NCBI GenBank assembly: GCA_964496035.1
Contig: CAZBXI010000034.1
Location: 1-16,728, forward strand
Direction: 5' to 3'
From: EX4484-217-1 sp964496035
Lineage (GTDB): Archaea > Thermoproteota > Thermoprotei_A > EX4484-217-1
DNA: 16,728 bases
Part shown: positions 7,901-14,327 of the stretch, piece by piece
How positions within the stretch are numbered: the first letter of the stretch is position 1
Layout: each line of letters begins with the position of its first letter
Made by a program: the position numbers and the translations under genes
Notes under the pieces: generated by a model
The model's input: only the letters and a program-made list of their open reading frames with translations
Told to the model about the DNA's origin: nothing
The model's database searches: none

Positions 7901-8839
7901 GAGTGGCTTAACAATAAATCGGACATTAACATACACGTATTGGCACCTTATGTTGACATATTTAGCGAATATTGGCCTGAAATAATGGGACCATATACTT
8001 TAGAAGTTATTGCTGAAAGCGAATGGGGGCATTTAGGCGAAGGAAGGTTCATGTGGAAGACGAACACTCATACAGCAATGGAGGTAATATTATTTGAACC
8101 AACCATGCCCGGACTTTATGAGGTAATACTACATAACGTACTATTTGACGGTTCAACTTCTGCGGAACCATTTAAAGGAGCAGTACATTACATATACTCT
8201 GAACCCAAGTCTATAGAAGTACGTTTGAAAGCAGGGTCTACTACGAGCAGAAGCGTCACGGTATTATCTACTGCTAAAGATATTTACTATGCAAAAGCTT
8301 ACGAAATAGTTTTAGATAGCGATGTAGAAAGGGTTGAAAATCTATTGCAGGATGAGTTCAGGTGGGTGGCAACAGTAACTGTTAATGAATATGCAGAATA
8401 CTTAGACTTAGTATTCACTAATCCGTCTGTAGAAACCGCAGATATTGACATGTATGTATACTACGATTCCGATGGAAACTGTGTACTCTCTGGAGGAGAT
8501 ACTTTAGTAGGGATGTCATTAACGCCAACTGCTGAAGAGGAGGTAATTATAACAAATCCGGAAGTAGGCAAATACTTTGTGATTGCCCATGGATATAGCT
8601 GTCCAGAACCTGTTAGCTTCGACTTCATATATGAAATAAGATATGCATATCCAGAAGTACCATGGCTTAAACTATATCCAGAAACTACAGGAAAACCATC
8701 AAGAGTATATAATATAAGGTTAAAAATAACTGCTCCAACAGAAGCTGTAGAAGGAGAAATTTATCGCGCAGAAATTAGAGTGTTCTCAGGGAAATACGGG
8801 TTACTGTATAGAGTGCCTATAGTCGTCGAAATAACTTAA
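4919..8839 (+). CDS. Secreted pyrolysin-like subtilisin-family (S8) protease, 1306 residues
   Basis: This is a large extracellular serine protease. Residues 8-29 form a hydrophobic signal peptide, followed by a propeptide-like region (about 31-170, with an I9-like KQFIVLLKG strand). The catalytic triad is D201 (VDTGVDFGHPD), H396 (GEHGTLCAG) and S596 (GGTSLSSP), with oxyanion-hole N502 (STGNGG). The 194 residues between the Asp and His are far more than in ordinary subtilisins, resembling pyrolysin-type enzymes. They hold calcium-loop-like runs at 257-267, 318-324 and 343-347; others lie at 765-769 and 785-797. The rest is beta-rich, ending with a PPC-like domain near 1155-1235 and no C-terminal membrane anchor. 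GGTGA at 4907-4911 with a 7-base spacer sets the start. Substrates are unknown; growth on peptides or envelope turnover is plausible. Confidence 0.92.
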   Translation: MDRNVSLKIFSVIVLAVLLISLASIIPVYGEETHTAGRNVKENLRYAPIRFKNNIKHGKALIKLDPDIRKKIFSAKDGNELKVEKQFIVLLKGSAKLPTYVKVLHKIDREPIHLALIKANFAEVLKIAYSDYVLMIVENRKVEPPKPRMPDNVENIDSKTLKNILKQPLQTIPSAPWTTSALKAWTKYGVTGDGVKIAIVDTGVDFGHPDLWVNWYTPKVARDPKTGLPMAFDPTGMIYWKIFGTQASGFVNTSRIDVDADANGVLDSTGYNIAGIVSASGEYHLGVLTGWPFMEGWKYPVLVVDPEEPHKYTTVYIDFDLDNDFTDERPAVLGSGTEILIKDYDGDGFPEESLGLLYYISDGETPVPYSDIAFGDEGIIEPPGNLVAIMIDTGEHGTLCAGAAAGTGFLWMVGTAPGALLVPVGNIYLFLWNFIVSYFYVVEGPDGIPNTGDEADVASFSFGDSYVVNDGWDYESRLLEWIMKVYEAFYGANTVFFASTGNGGPGYGTVTEPGSSYGTIGVGASSSLYVFDRLVRGPKWFPRDANNHQYKDLAFFSNRGPAATGALGSHIVALGMWDLGTLPVWAGYYTIWGGTSLSSPVAAGVAALTIQTYLSVLGDTYTPYDIRDILMSTADDIGYDPLAMGAGMVNASKAVEAVMSMNNPELMPSRLIVKPALVEFGTVEVGRKYFDTLSVLGNITGLTVEDYMFELKDVATYELAVNATLIGEDGVSHYSRPDIAIVLPKDFLNYDMIVVKMIIPLEQFDVDGDYHADIFPALSLHEWVDINGNGKWFSDVNENGIYDYPEEWEDEEINIIMYDYTESNIHEITIGYPNMKVSVVNGAERRLVIGLSDFWAPLYEGKVLYNVTVEVQAYKKVDNPHVSAKIVNNNVEVSLRVPRNTRPGLYYAMLKVKNAYNGEATIPVLYNVKVQLTCKGGGYGQKHLAPTVESLYDNEALGADIDWSWRPDTGDWRFFFFEISNKLLKREPTFFTVVEWLNNKSDINIHVLAPYVDIFSEYWPEIMGPYTLEVIAESEWGHLGEGRFMWKTNTHTAMEVILFEPTMPGLYEVILHNVLFDGSTSAEPFKGAVHYIYSEPKSIEVRLKAGSTTSRSVTVLSTAKDIYYAKAYEIVLDSDVERVENLLQDEFRWVATVTVNEYAEYLDLVFTNPSVETADIDMYVYYDSDGNCVLSGGDTLVGMSLTPTAEEEVIITNPEVGKYFVIAHGYSCPEPVSFDFIYEIRYAYPEVPWLKLYPETTGKPSRVYNIRLKITAPTEAVEGEIYRAEIRVFSGKYGLLYRVPIVVEIT

Positions 8840-8920
8840 ACCGCAAAGGCTAAACATTAACATCAATAAGCTAATATCCGCAAGTGAAACAATAAAGGAC
8901 GCTGCCGCAATGTACTCCAT
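8801..8920 (-). CDS. Possible 39-residue single-span membrane peptide, antisense to the protease end
   Basis: Starting at the ATG at 8920-8918, the minus strand encodes MEYIAAASFIVSLADISLLM followed by a short hydrophobic run, CGLSYFDDYRHSIQ and TAA. One 25-residue hydrophobic helix with a charged tail is predicted. AGGG lies 5 bases before the ATG, and a TATA-like box on the minus strand (8945-8953) would give a nearly leaderless transcript. The last 39 bases overlap the protease 3' end. The AT-rich promoter region may simply belong to cofH, and short hydrophobic frames arise by chance, so this is a tentative call. Confidence 0.25.
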   Translation of the reverse strand: MEYIAAASFIVSLADISLLMLMFSLCGLSYFDDYRHSIQ

Positions 8921-8928
8921 GGTAGCCC

Positions 8929-8953
8929 TTTAAATTAAAAATATTTTTTATAG
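8929..8953 (+). promoter_or_regulatory. AT-rich promoter region of cofH; possible T-rich terminator of the protease
   Basis: The run contains TTTAAATT (8929-8936) and TTTTTTATAG (8944-8953). The second box predicts a transcript start near 8976, 25 bases before cofH. The T-run at 8944-8949 could also end the protease transcript, since archaeal termination favours runs of T. Both roles are inferred from composition. Confidence 0.35.
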
Positions 8954-9000
8954 TAGGTTTCTAATTTCTTATCAGACTACTAAAGAATAGAGGTTAAAAT

Positions 9001-10158
9001 TTGGCTTTAGTGGAGAAAGAAACCATAGTATATGCTATAGAGAGGCTGGTCAAGGATTTAGATCCACAGTTTACAGATATTATAGATAAAGCTCTTAGCG
9101 GTAAAGACATTTCCGAGAAAGACTCAGTAAGGCTTTTTGAGGCCAAAAACTTTGAGGTAAACATTTTAGCAATTGTTGCTGATTATTTAAGATGGAGAAC
9201 AGTAGGCGATATAGTAACATTTGTTGTTAATAGAAACATTAACTTTACAAATGAATGCATGATAAATTGCAACTTCTGCGCATATTCCAAACCCGTAGGG
9301 CATCCTGAAGCATATACTTTAACAATAAATGAGATTGTGAAAAAGGCTCTTGAAGCATGGAAGCATGGTGTAACCGAAGTATGTATTCAGGGTGCAATAA
9401 ATCCTAAAATAAGCCCTGAATTCTACCTTGACATTTTAAGGAGTATTAAGAAGGTTTTACCTGAGATACATATACATGCGTTCTCACCTCAAGAAGTACA
9501 CTATTTTGCAACTAAAATGGATGTATCTTACAGGGAAGCTCTTAAAATGCTTAAGGAGGCAGGTTTAGATAGTATGCCTGGAACAGCTGCTGAAATACTT
9601 GACGATGAAGTTAGAAAAATAATTTGCCCTAGAAAAATAAATGTGAAGACGTGGATTGAAATAATTAAAACAGCTCATAGTTTGGGTATTCCTACAACAT
9701 CAACAATGATGTATGGCCATATAGATACAAGCAAGCATAAAGCAAAACACCTAAACATAATTAGGGAAATACAGAAAGAAACACATGGCTTTACAGAATT
9801 TGTTCCTCTCTCATTCATACATTATAAGACAAGACTTTACACCTCGGGTATAGCTAGACCCGGCGCCACAGGTTTAGAGGACCTAAAAGTTCATGCGGTT
9901 TCAAGAATTTTCTTAAATAATTACATTAAAAACATTCAAGTATCATGGGTTAAGCTCGGGCCAAAATATGCTCAAGCAATACTAAATGCTGGAGCTAATG
10001 ATTTCGGAGGAACACTTATGGAGGAAAACATTTCAAGAGCTGCTGGTGCGACTTCAGGAACATGGCTTCCAGTAGAAAGAATAATTAGGATAATAAGGGA
10101 TGCCGGTAGAATACCTGCTCAGAGAACAACAACATACGAGATAGTGAAAATATATTAG
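9001..10158 (+). CDS. cofH: Fo synthase subunit CofH, 5-amino-6-ribitylaminouracil-tyrosine 4-hydroxybenzyl transferase (radical SAM)
   Basis: CofH joins the 4-hydroxybenzyl part of tyrosine to 5-amino-6-ribitylaminouracil, giving the substrate of CofG. The 385-residue protein has the radical SAM cysteines C86, C90 and C93 in NECMINCNFCAY. It also has the CofH-type stretches VCIQGAINP, HAFSPQEV and GLDSMPGTAAEILDDEVR, and a C-terminal GPKYAQAILNAGANDFGGTL. MqnC/MqnE of menaquinone synthesis are related, but the partner cofG nearby and the sequence favour CofH. The start is TTG with GAGGT at 8990-8994 and a 6-base spacer. It has its own promoter and is separated from cofG by the protease. Its stop codon touches that of the next, opposing gene. 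Confidence 0.92.
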   Translation: MALVEKETIVYAIERLVKDLDPQFTDIIDKALSGKDISEKDSVRLFEAKNFEVNILAIVADYLRWRTVGDIVTFVVNRNINFTNECMINCNFCAYSKPVGHPEAYTLTINEIVKKALEAWKHGVTEVCIQGAINPKISPEFYLDILRSIKKVLPEIHIHAFSPQEVHYFATKMDVSYREALKMLKEAGLDSMPGTAAEILDDEVRKIICPRKINVKTWIEIIKTAHSLGIPTTSTMMYGHIDTSKHKAKHLNIIREIQKETHGFTEFVPLSFIHYKTRLYTSGIARPGATGLEDLKVHAVSRIFLNNYIKNIQVSWVKLGPKYAQAILNAGANDFGGTLMEENISRAAGATSGTWLPVERIIRIIRDAGRIPAQRTTTYEIVKIY

Positions 10159-11523
10159 TTAAAGTATTTTCAGTCTTTTTGCTGCTTGAAAAGCTGCTTC
10201 AACAATAACATTCCAGCCATACGATAGTGGTGGCGCATAGCACCACTCCATAACTGTTACATCCAATATATTCATTTTGTTCATTATAAGGAATGAAGCT
10301 GCCGTTACCAAGTTCGCTATGTTTTTCCTGCTTAAAGCTTGAGCACCTATAATCCTTCCATTGCTCTTATCAACTATGAGTTTAAATTTTATGTCTACAG
10401 CACCCGGGTAATAGTAGGGATTCGATGGTAAACTTAGTGTTACTGCTATGCTGTCAATACCTTTGTTTTTAGCTATGGCATTTATTAATCCTGTTGTTCC
10501 TGCATAGAGTTCAAATGCTTTAAGACCTGCTGTCTCTAAATGCCCTGGATACTTTACTCTTTTTCCTAAAATATTATAGGCAGCTATTCTTGCTTGTCTG
10601 AAAGCTGTTGTAGCTAGCATACTAGATTCCTCTTCACCTGTTACTGCATTAAATGAGGAAGCACAGTCACCAACAGCGTATATGTCTTTTAAGTTTGTTT
10701 CCATGTACTCATTAACCTTTATTGCTCCAGTCTTCTCACTTATCTCAACACCTGCCTCCCTAGCTAACTCTACATTAGGAGCTGCACCTATTGCTTCAAC
10801 AACCATATCTACATCTAATATGTCACCTTCCTCTGTGAATACTTTCTTCACATAACCATTTTCTCCAACATACTTTCGAACATGGCGTCCAGGCATAAAC
10901 ACTACTCCATGAGCTGACATAGTGCTCATAATTGCCTTAGCGAAGTCTTCGTCAAATAGTTTCCTCAAAATAGTTTCTCCCCTATGAAGAACATATGTCT
11001 TAATGTTTCTCATAGTTAATGCTTCGGCAACTTCAGCTGCAGTGAAACCTGCACCAACTATGGCTGCTTTCTTAACATTTCTTTTTCTAATGTACTCATC
11101 GATAGACTTGAAGTTGTCCATAGTTTTAGCTGTAAATATTCCTTTCAAATCTGATCCTTCAACTTTAAGTCTCCTACCTTTACTACCGGTAGCTATAACT
11201 AAAACATCAAAATCTTTCTCAAACTCTTCGCCATTTTTTACATAAACTATCTTCCTCCCTTTATAATCTATTTTCGTAACTTTCGTTTCTAAATGGTAAT
11301 TTATTTTTAATTTTTCAAAGTACGTTGGGGTTAATTCTATGAGCTTATCAAAACCCTTCACTGTGCCCGCTAGTGCAAATGGCATACCGCAAGGAGAATA
11401 TGTAGGCCACTTTCCTGCTTCAAAAATTGTTATTTCAGATTCCCTATCAAACTTTCTGATAAACGAAGCAACAGTAGAACCTCCAGTCCCTCCACCAATA
11501 ATTACGATACTTCTTTTTTCCAA
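10159..11523 (-). CDS. FAD-dependent pyridine nucleotide-disulfide oxidoreductase (CoA-disulfide reductase/NADH oxidase family)
   Basis: This 454-residue flavoprotein belongs to the CoA-disulfide reductase/NADH oxidase group. It has the FAD-binding IIGGGTGGSTVA (8-19), a single redox cysteine C45 in YSPCGMPF, a second Rossmann motif AIVGAGFTAAEVAEA, the FAD-contacting IYAVGDCASS and a C-terminal dimerisation domain. No rhodanese domain follows. The end of the second strand of the NAD(P)-binding fold reads YVLHRGE, without the acidic residue expected for NADH, which hints at NADPH. An open frame extends upstream to 11658, but TTG 11523 is preferred: GGGTG lies 7 bases before it, a TATA box sits at 11557-11566, and the glycine motif then falls at the usual place. 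It may maintain CoA thiols or remove oxygen; which one is uncertain. Confidence 0.85.
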   Translation of the reverse strand: MEKRSIVIIGGGTGGSTVASFIRKFDRESEITIFEAGKWPTYSPCGMPFALAGTVKGFDKLIELTPTYFEKLKINYHLETKVTKIDYKGRKIVYVKNGEEFEKDFDVLVIATGSKGRRLKVEGSDLKGIFTAKTMDNFKSIDEYIRKRNVKKAAIVGAGFTAAEVAEALTMRNIKTYVLHRGETILRKLFDEDFAKAIMSTMSAHGVVFMPGRHVRKYVGENGYVKKVFTEEGDILDVDMVVEAIGAAPNVELAREAGVEISEKTGAIKVNEYMETNLKDIYAVGDCASSFNAVTGEEESSMLATTAFRQARIAAYNILGKRVKYPGHLETAGLKAFELYAGTTGLINAIAKNKGIDSIAVTLSLPSNPYYYPGAVDIKFKLIVDKSNGRIIGAQALSRKNIANLVTAASFLIMNKMNILDVTVMEWCYAPPLSYGWNVIVEAAFQAAKRLKIL

Positions 11524-11555
11524 ATAAGAACACCCGAAAACATAGAGTTCAAGGT

Positions 11556-11567
11556 AATTTATAACTT
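11556..11567 (-). promoter_or_regulatory. Promoter of the flavoprotein gene
   Basis: Minus-strand AGTTATAAATT is a good TATA box. It predicts a transcript start near 11536, just before the GGGTG ribosome-binding site at 11531-11535 and the TTG start at 11523. It argues against the longer reading frame that begins upstream. Confidence 0.45.
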
Positions 11568-11581
11568 TAATCCTAAAAGGA

Positions 11582-11914
11582 CTATTTATTGTAAAGAAAT
11601 TCAGGTAATGTTTTCTGAGCTTTACACCATTCAGCAATACATGGAGAACTCCATCCAATACCTTTGGGTGTTTTTCTAAATCCCTTCTTACCCTTACAAG
11701 TACTTTTTCCTCTAGTTAAAAGTCCTTTAGCAACCAATGCTCTAAGAGATGCTGCCACATAGCATCTAAAATTGTAACCTGAGTAGCCATACTTCTTAAC
11801 TATTGACCTATACGTTTTAGGATATTTTAGTTTAAGAACATCTATTACGTCTTTTGTCGTAAAACACTCACTCTTAATTTCGCCTATAGCAGCCATTATT
11901 ACCTTTTCTAGCAA
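11582..11914 (-). CDS. Small winged-helix-like protein with five cysteines, function unknown
   Basis: The 110-residue protein is basic and probably soluble. Helices at about 1-15, 20-30 and 52-64, followed by KGLLTRGKSTCKGKKGFR as a possible beta wing, suggest a winged helix-turn-helix, so DNA or RNA binding is a reasonable guess. Cysteines are at 17, 51, 73, 92 and 97; the last three could bind a metal or respond to redox state. I do not recognise a named family. The start is TTG at 11914; an alternative ATG at 11896-11894 has AAGGT 4 bases before it. The TATA box at 11934-11940 would give a very short or absent leader for the TTG. The flavoprotein gene follows 58 bases downstream on the same strand with its own TATA box, so it is a neighbour rather than a proven operon partner. 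Confidence 0.6.
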   Translation of the reverse strand: MLEKVIMAAIGEIKSECFTTKDVIDVLKLKYPKTYRSIVKKYGYSGYNFRCYVAASLRALVAKGLLTRGKSTCKGKKGFRKTPKGIGWSSPCIAEWCKAQKTLPEFLYNK

Positions 11915-11933
11915 CTTACTTCACAAATCTATG

Positions 11934-11940
11934 TTTATAA
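11934..11940 (-). promoter_or_regulatory. TATA box of the small winged-helix-like gene
   Basis: Minus-strand TTATAAA, about 23 bases from its centre to the TTG at 11914. The predicted transcript start falls near 11911, so either the message is leaderless or translation begins at the inner ATG (11896). Confidence 0.4.
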
Positions 11941-11958
11941 CCTGTTAGAAATATATGA

Positions 11959-13188
11959 TTACCCGCTAATTTTCTTTAATTTCTTTAAAGCATCAATTAG
12001 AGCATCAACATCCTCTTTAACATTGTACAAGTAGAAACTTGCTCTAACAGTCCCCCTTAAACCTAGGTAATGATGTAGTGGATGTGCACAATGCATTCCA
12101 CTTCTAACAGCGATACCTTCAGTATCTAGGAAAGCAGCTACTGCATGGTGATCGTAGTTTTTAGCGTTAAACGCTACTATACCTCCTTTAACACTTAAAT
12201 CTGTTGGACCATAGTGTTTTACGAAATCCTCTAATTCCTCACTTAAAAGTTTAAGAGTATACTCTGTTAGCTGCTTCTCATGTTCCCTTATGTTTTCCAT
12301 ACCTATCTTCTCCAAGTACTTTATTGCTTCAGCTAAGCCTATAGCACCTGCAATATGAGGAGTACCGGCTTCAAACTTTTCAGGAAGGTTCGCCCAAATG
12401 ACCTCCTTCAGCGTAACATCTTTTATTGTCCCCCCACCGGCAATCACAGGGTTTAATTCTTCTAAAAAGTCCTTTCTCCCGTAAAGGACACCTAGGCCTG
12501 TGGGTCCTAACATTTTATGGCTGCTAAAAACTAGGAAATCTACATCCAATTCTCTGACATTAACGGGCATATGAGGTACTGATTGCGCACCATCAGCAAT
12601 AACGATAGCACCAACCTTATGTGCTAACTTAGCTACATACTTTACGTCATTTATTGTACCTAGAACATTAGACATCTGAGTTATAGCAACAATTTTTGTT
12701 TTATCAGAAATCTTGTTCTCTAAGTCCTTATAGTCAAGAGTATAATCGCTCCTTATCATAATGTATTTAACTTTAGCACCTACCCTTCTAGCTATAAACC
12801 TCCATGGAAGCATATTACTATGATGTTCCATAAGAGTGATTAGTATTTCATTTCCTTCCTCAAGAATGTTGAAACCCATCATTAGGGCAAGCATGTTTAA
12901 AGCATATGTGCTATTATATGTGAAAACTATTTCCTCCCAGCTTCTAGCCCCAATAAACTTAGCTACGATCTCATGAGCTTCCTCATACATTTCAGAAGCT
13001 TTCTGACTTAAATAGTGAAGCCCTCTTTCAACATTTGCATTGTATTCTTCATAGAATTTCCTTACAGTTTCAATAACTTGTTTAGGCCTATGGCTTGTAG
13101 CTGCGTTATCCAGGTAAACTAGTGGTTTACCGTGAACTTTAATGCTAAGTGTAGGGAAATCGTTTCTTACAACATATGGGTCAAACAT
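11959..13188 (-). CDS. sufS: Cysteine desulfurase, SufS/CsdA type (class II)
   Basis: This PLP enzyme takes sulfur from cysteine, leaving alanine and an enzyme-bound persulfide for Fe-S cluster and other sulfur-cofactor assembly. The 409-residue length is normal. Visible are YLDNAATSHRP (25-35), MEHHSNMLPW (120-129), ADGAQSVPH (198-206) with the PLP-contacting aspartate D199, the Schiff-base lysine K225 in SSHKMLGPTG, and the persulfide cysteine C367 in RSGMHCAHP. The methionine before the HCA triad replaces the usual histidine of this loop. No sufB, sufC, sufD, sufE or sufU gene lies in the window, so its sulfur acceptor must be elsewhere. Several window proteins (CofG, CofH) need Fe-S clusters. 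It starts at ATG 13188 with a TATA-like box at 13223-13231. Confidence 0.9.
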   Translation of the reverse strand: MFDPYVVRNDFPTLSIKVHGKPLVYLDNAATSHRPKQVIETVRKFYEEYNANVERGLHYLSQKASEMYEEAHEIVAKFIGARSWEEIVFTYNSTYALNMLALMMGFNILEEGNEILITLMEHHSNMLPWRFIARRVGAKVKYIMIRSDYTLDYKDLENKISDKTKIVAITQMSNVLGTINDVKYVAKLAHKVGAIVIADGAQSVPHMPVNVRELDVDFLVFSSHKMLGPTGLGVLYGRKDFLEELNPVIAGGGTIKDVTLKEVIWANLPEKFEAGTPHIAGAIGLAEAIKYLEKIGMENIREHEKQLTEYTLKLLSEELEDFVKHYGPTDLSVKGGIVAFNAKNYDHHAVAAFLDTEGIAVRSGMHCAHPLHHYLGLRGTVRASFYLYNVKEDVDALIDALKKLKKISG

Positions 13189-13222
13189 TTAGGCACTTAC
13201 CCTTTATACGATAATTCAGAAC

Positions 13223-13231
13223 AAATATTTA
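13223..13231 (-). promoter_or_regulatory. Promoter of the cysteine desulfurase gene
   Basis: Minus-strand TAAATATTT, predicting a transcript start near 13201 and a leader of about 13 bases. Nothing else coding is seen in the roughly 200-bp gap between 13189 and 13390. Confidence 0.3.
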
Positions 13232-13343
13232 GTAAAATCTTATGCAACACTATTTAGTATTGAAGAGCAATAGTCATCGCTACTTTATGCCCTCAACAAC
13301 ATTGGGAATGATTAGATGATCAATTGTCTTTCCATTGTTTATT

Positions 13344-13356
13344 AAAAGATAAAAAG
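13344..13356 (-). terminator. Possible T-rich terminator after the membrane-protein pair
   Basis: On the minus strand the sequence reads CTTTTTATCTTTT, starting about 35 bases after the stop codon at 13391. Archaeal termination often uses such T-runs without a stem-loop. The assignment is by composition only. Confidence 0.3.
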
Positions 13357-13390
13357 GTACAGTAGAGAAATAGGGTTTAATTTAAATGGA

Positions 13391-13963
13391 TTAAACACCT
13401 TCGGGAGCTTTTATAACTAACAACATTCTAATTATGGGAAGTAACATGGCAATGAATATTAGGAAATAGTTAAACAAGTGTTCGCGAAATAAGACCATAT
13501 GCGCTATTAAAACATAGGATGAGAAGTAGAAAGCGTTTAACACTATGAAATTGAGTGCTTCAGAAAGCATTCCCGGAATGGTATCTCTTCTAACCGATCT
13601 TAGTATGAAAAGCGTAGCTAATCCTATGAATCCAAAAATTATGATCCACTTTTCAGAATATTGTGAGAGAAAGTACAATACTAATGCTTTTGCATATTCT
13701 TCCTGAGGGATCATGTCAAGTTTAGTGAATACTAGCTTAGCATAATAGTATCCTATTGATCCGAATAATCTATTGACACTAAGTATTTCAGCTAAAAGTA
13801 AGGGGACAATTACAGATTTCGCGTATTCTATGATGGTGTCTTTCAGAACTTTACCTACGTTTATATTAGCTACTAACATGGGTATAGCAATGAAGGAAAC
13901 TAAGTAAAAAACTATGTTTAACCGTAGATACTCAGGAGAATTAAGTTGTTCGGGGCACGCCAA
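13391..13963 (-). CDS. Predicted membrane protein with about five spans, function unknown
   Basis: The 190-residue protein is strongly hydrophobic, with likely membrane helices near residues 14-33, 47-62, 106-121, 135-158 and 164-185. I recognise no family motif. A pair of arginines with an acidic turn (RSVRRDTIPG) lies between the third and fourth helices. The start is a TTG inside the end of the preceding gene, with a 46-base overlap in another frame and no good ribosome-binding site. That suggests translational coupling, or a frameshift that has split one longer gene. A stop codon lies only three codons before the TTG in this frame. Function cannot be guessed from the sequence. Confidence 0.55.
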   Translation of the reverse strand: MACPEQLNSPEYLRLNIVFYLVSFIAIPMLVANINVGKVLKDTIIEYAKSVIVPLLLAEILSVNRLFGSIGYYYAKLVFTKLDMIPQEEYAKALVLYFLSQYSEKWIIIFGFIGLATLFILRSVRRDTIPGMLSEALNFIVLNAFYFSSYVLIAHMVLFREHLFNYFLIFIAMLLPIIRMLLVIKAPEGV

Positions 13964-14202
13964 ATTACTCTAACTCTTCCAGAAACTTTCCTTATTATTA
14001 TAAAGTCACTTAACGCGTAGTCTCTAGCTTCACCCGGTAAGTTCTTGTCTGTTGTTATTAAGTCAACTATTGGCGAAGGGAGAGTTATTGTTGGCAAGAC
14101 AAAAAACAGGTTCACCATTAGGTCTATGAAAAACACTACTATGAAAACTATAACGATAGCCATAGCCACTTTATCTCTAAAGTAAAGACCTCTATGTTCC
14201 AT
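13918..14202 (-). CDS. Small membrane-anchored protein, function unknown
   Basis: From the ATG at 14202 the protein has 94 residues: a short basic N-terminus, one long membrane helix (about 12-36) and a soluble tail of about 55 residues with a basic, arginine-rich end (RKVSGRVRVIWRAP). The open frame continues upstream to a TTG at 14271, which would add 23 residues. The ATG is preferred because the TATA box CTATATAG at 14231-14238 places the transcript start near 14208, and because the longer form would use up the whole divergent promoter region. It overlaps the following membrane-protein gene by 46 bases and is probably made from the same transcript. No family is recognised. Confidence 0.5.
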   Translation of the reverse strand: MEHRGLYFRDKVAMAIVIVFIVVFFIDLMVNLFFVLPTITLPSPIVDLITTDKNLPGEARDYALSDFIIIRKVSGRVRVIWRAPNNLILLSIYG

Positions 14203-14230
14203 GATTGTTCTTCCCAAGTTCCGAATGATT

Positions 14231-14238
14231 CTATATAG
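14231..14238 (-). promoter_or_regulatory. TATA box of the membrane-protein pair
   Basis: CTATATAG is self-complementary. Read on the minus strand it predicts a start near 14208 and an almost leaderless message from ATG 14202. It lies beside the mfnB promoter in the divergent gap. Confidence 0.35.
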
Positions 14239-14243
14239 ATTAC

Positions 14244-14255
14244 TTAAATTAAATA
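14244..14255 (+). promoter_or_regulatory. Promoter of mfnB
   Basis: TTAAATTAAATA is the best AT-rich box before mfnB, predicting a transcript start near 14275 and a leader of about 53 bases that carries the GGAGTG ribosome-binding site. Confidence 0.3.
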
Positions 14256-14327
14256 TTAACGTACCGTACAACCACTTTGCTCACGGGTCCAAGCTACTAC
14301 CACCGCGTATATGTGGAGTGTACAGCT

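Noticed and set aside
11524..11658. Longer flavoprotein reading from 11658
   Set aside because: It would overlap the small winged-helix gene by 77 bases and include its own likely TATA box; TTG 11523 has GGGTG with a 7-base spacer and a normal distance to the FAD motif.
13189..13390. Short plus-strand frame starting ATG at about 13242 (26 codons) in the gap after sufS
   Set aside because: It has no ribosome-binding site, no hydrophobic or other pattern, and several equally short frames occur there; treated as noncoding.
14277..14327. Longer mfnB reading from TTG 14277
   Set aside because: The added 17 residues have no counterpart in MfnB, and ATG 14328 has a well-spaced GGAGTG and matches the family start with K27 and K156 in the expected places.
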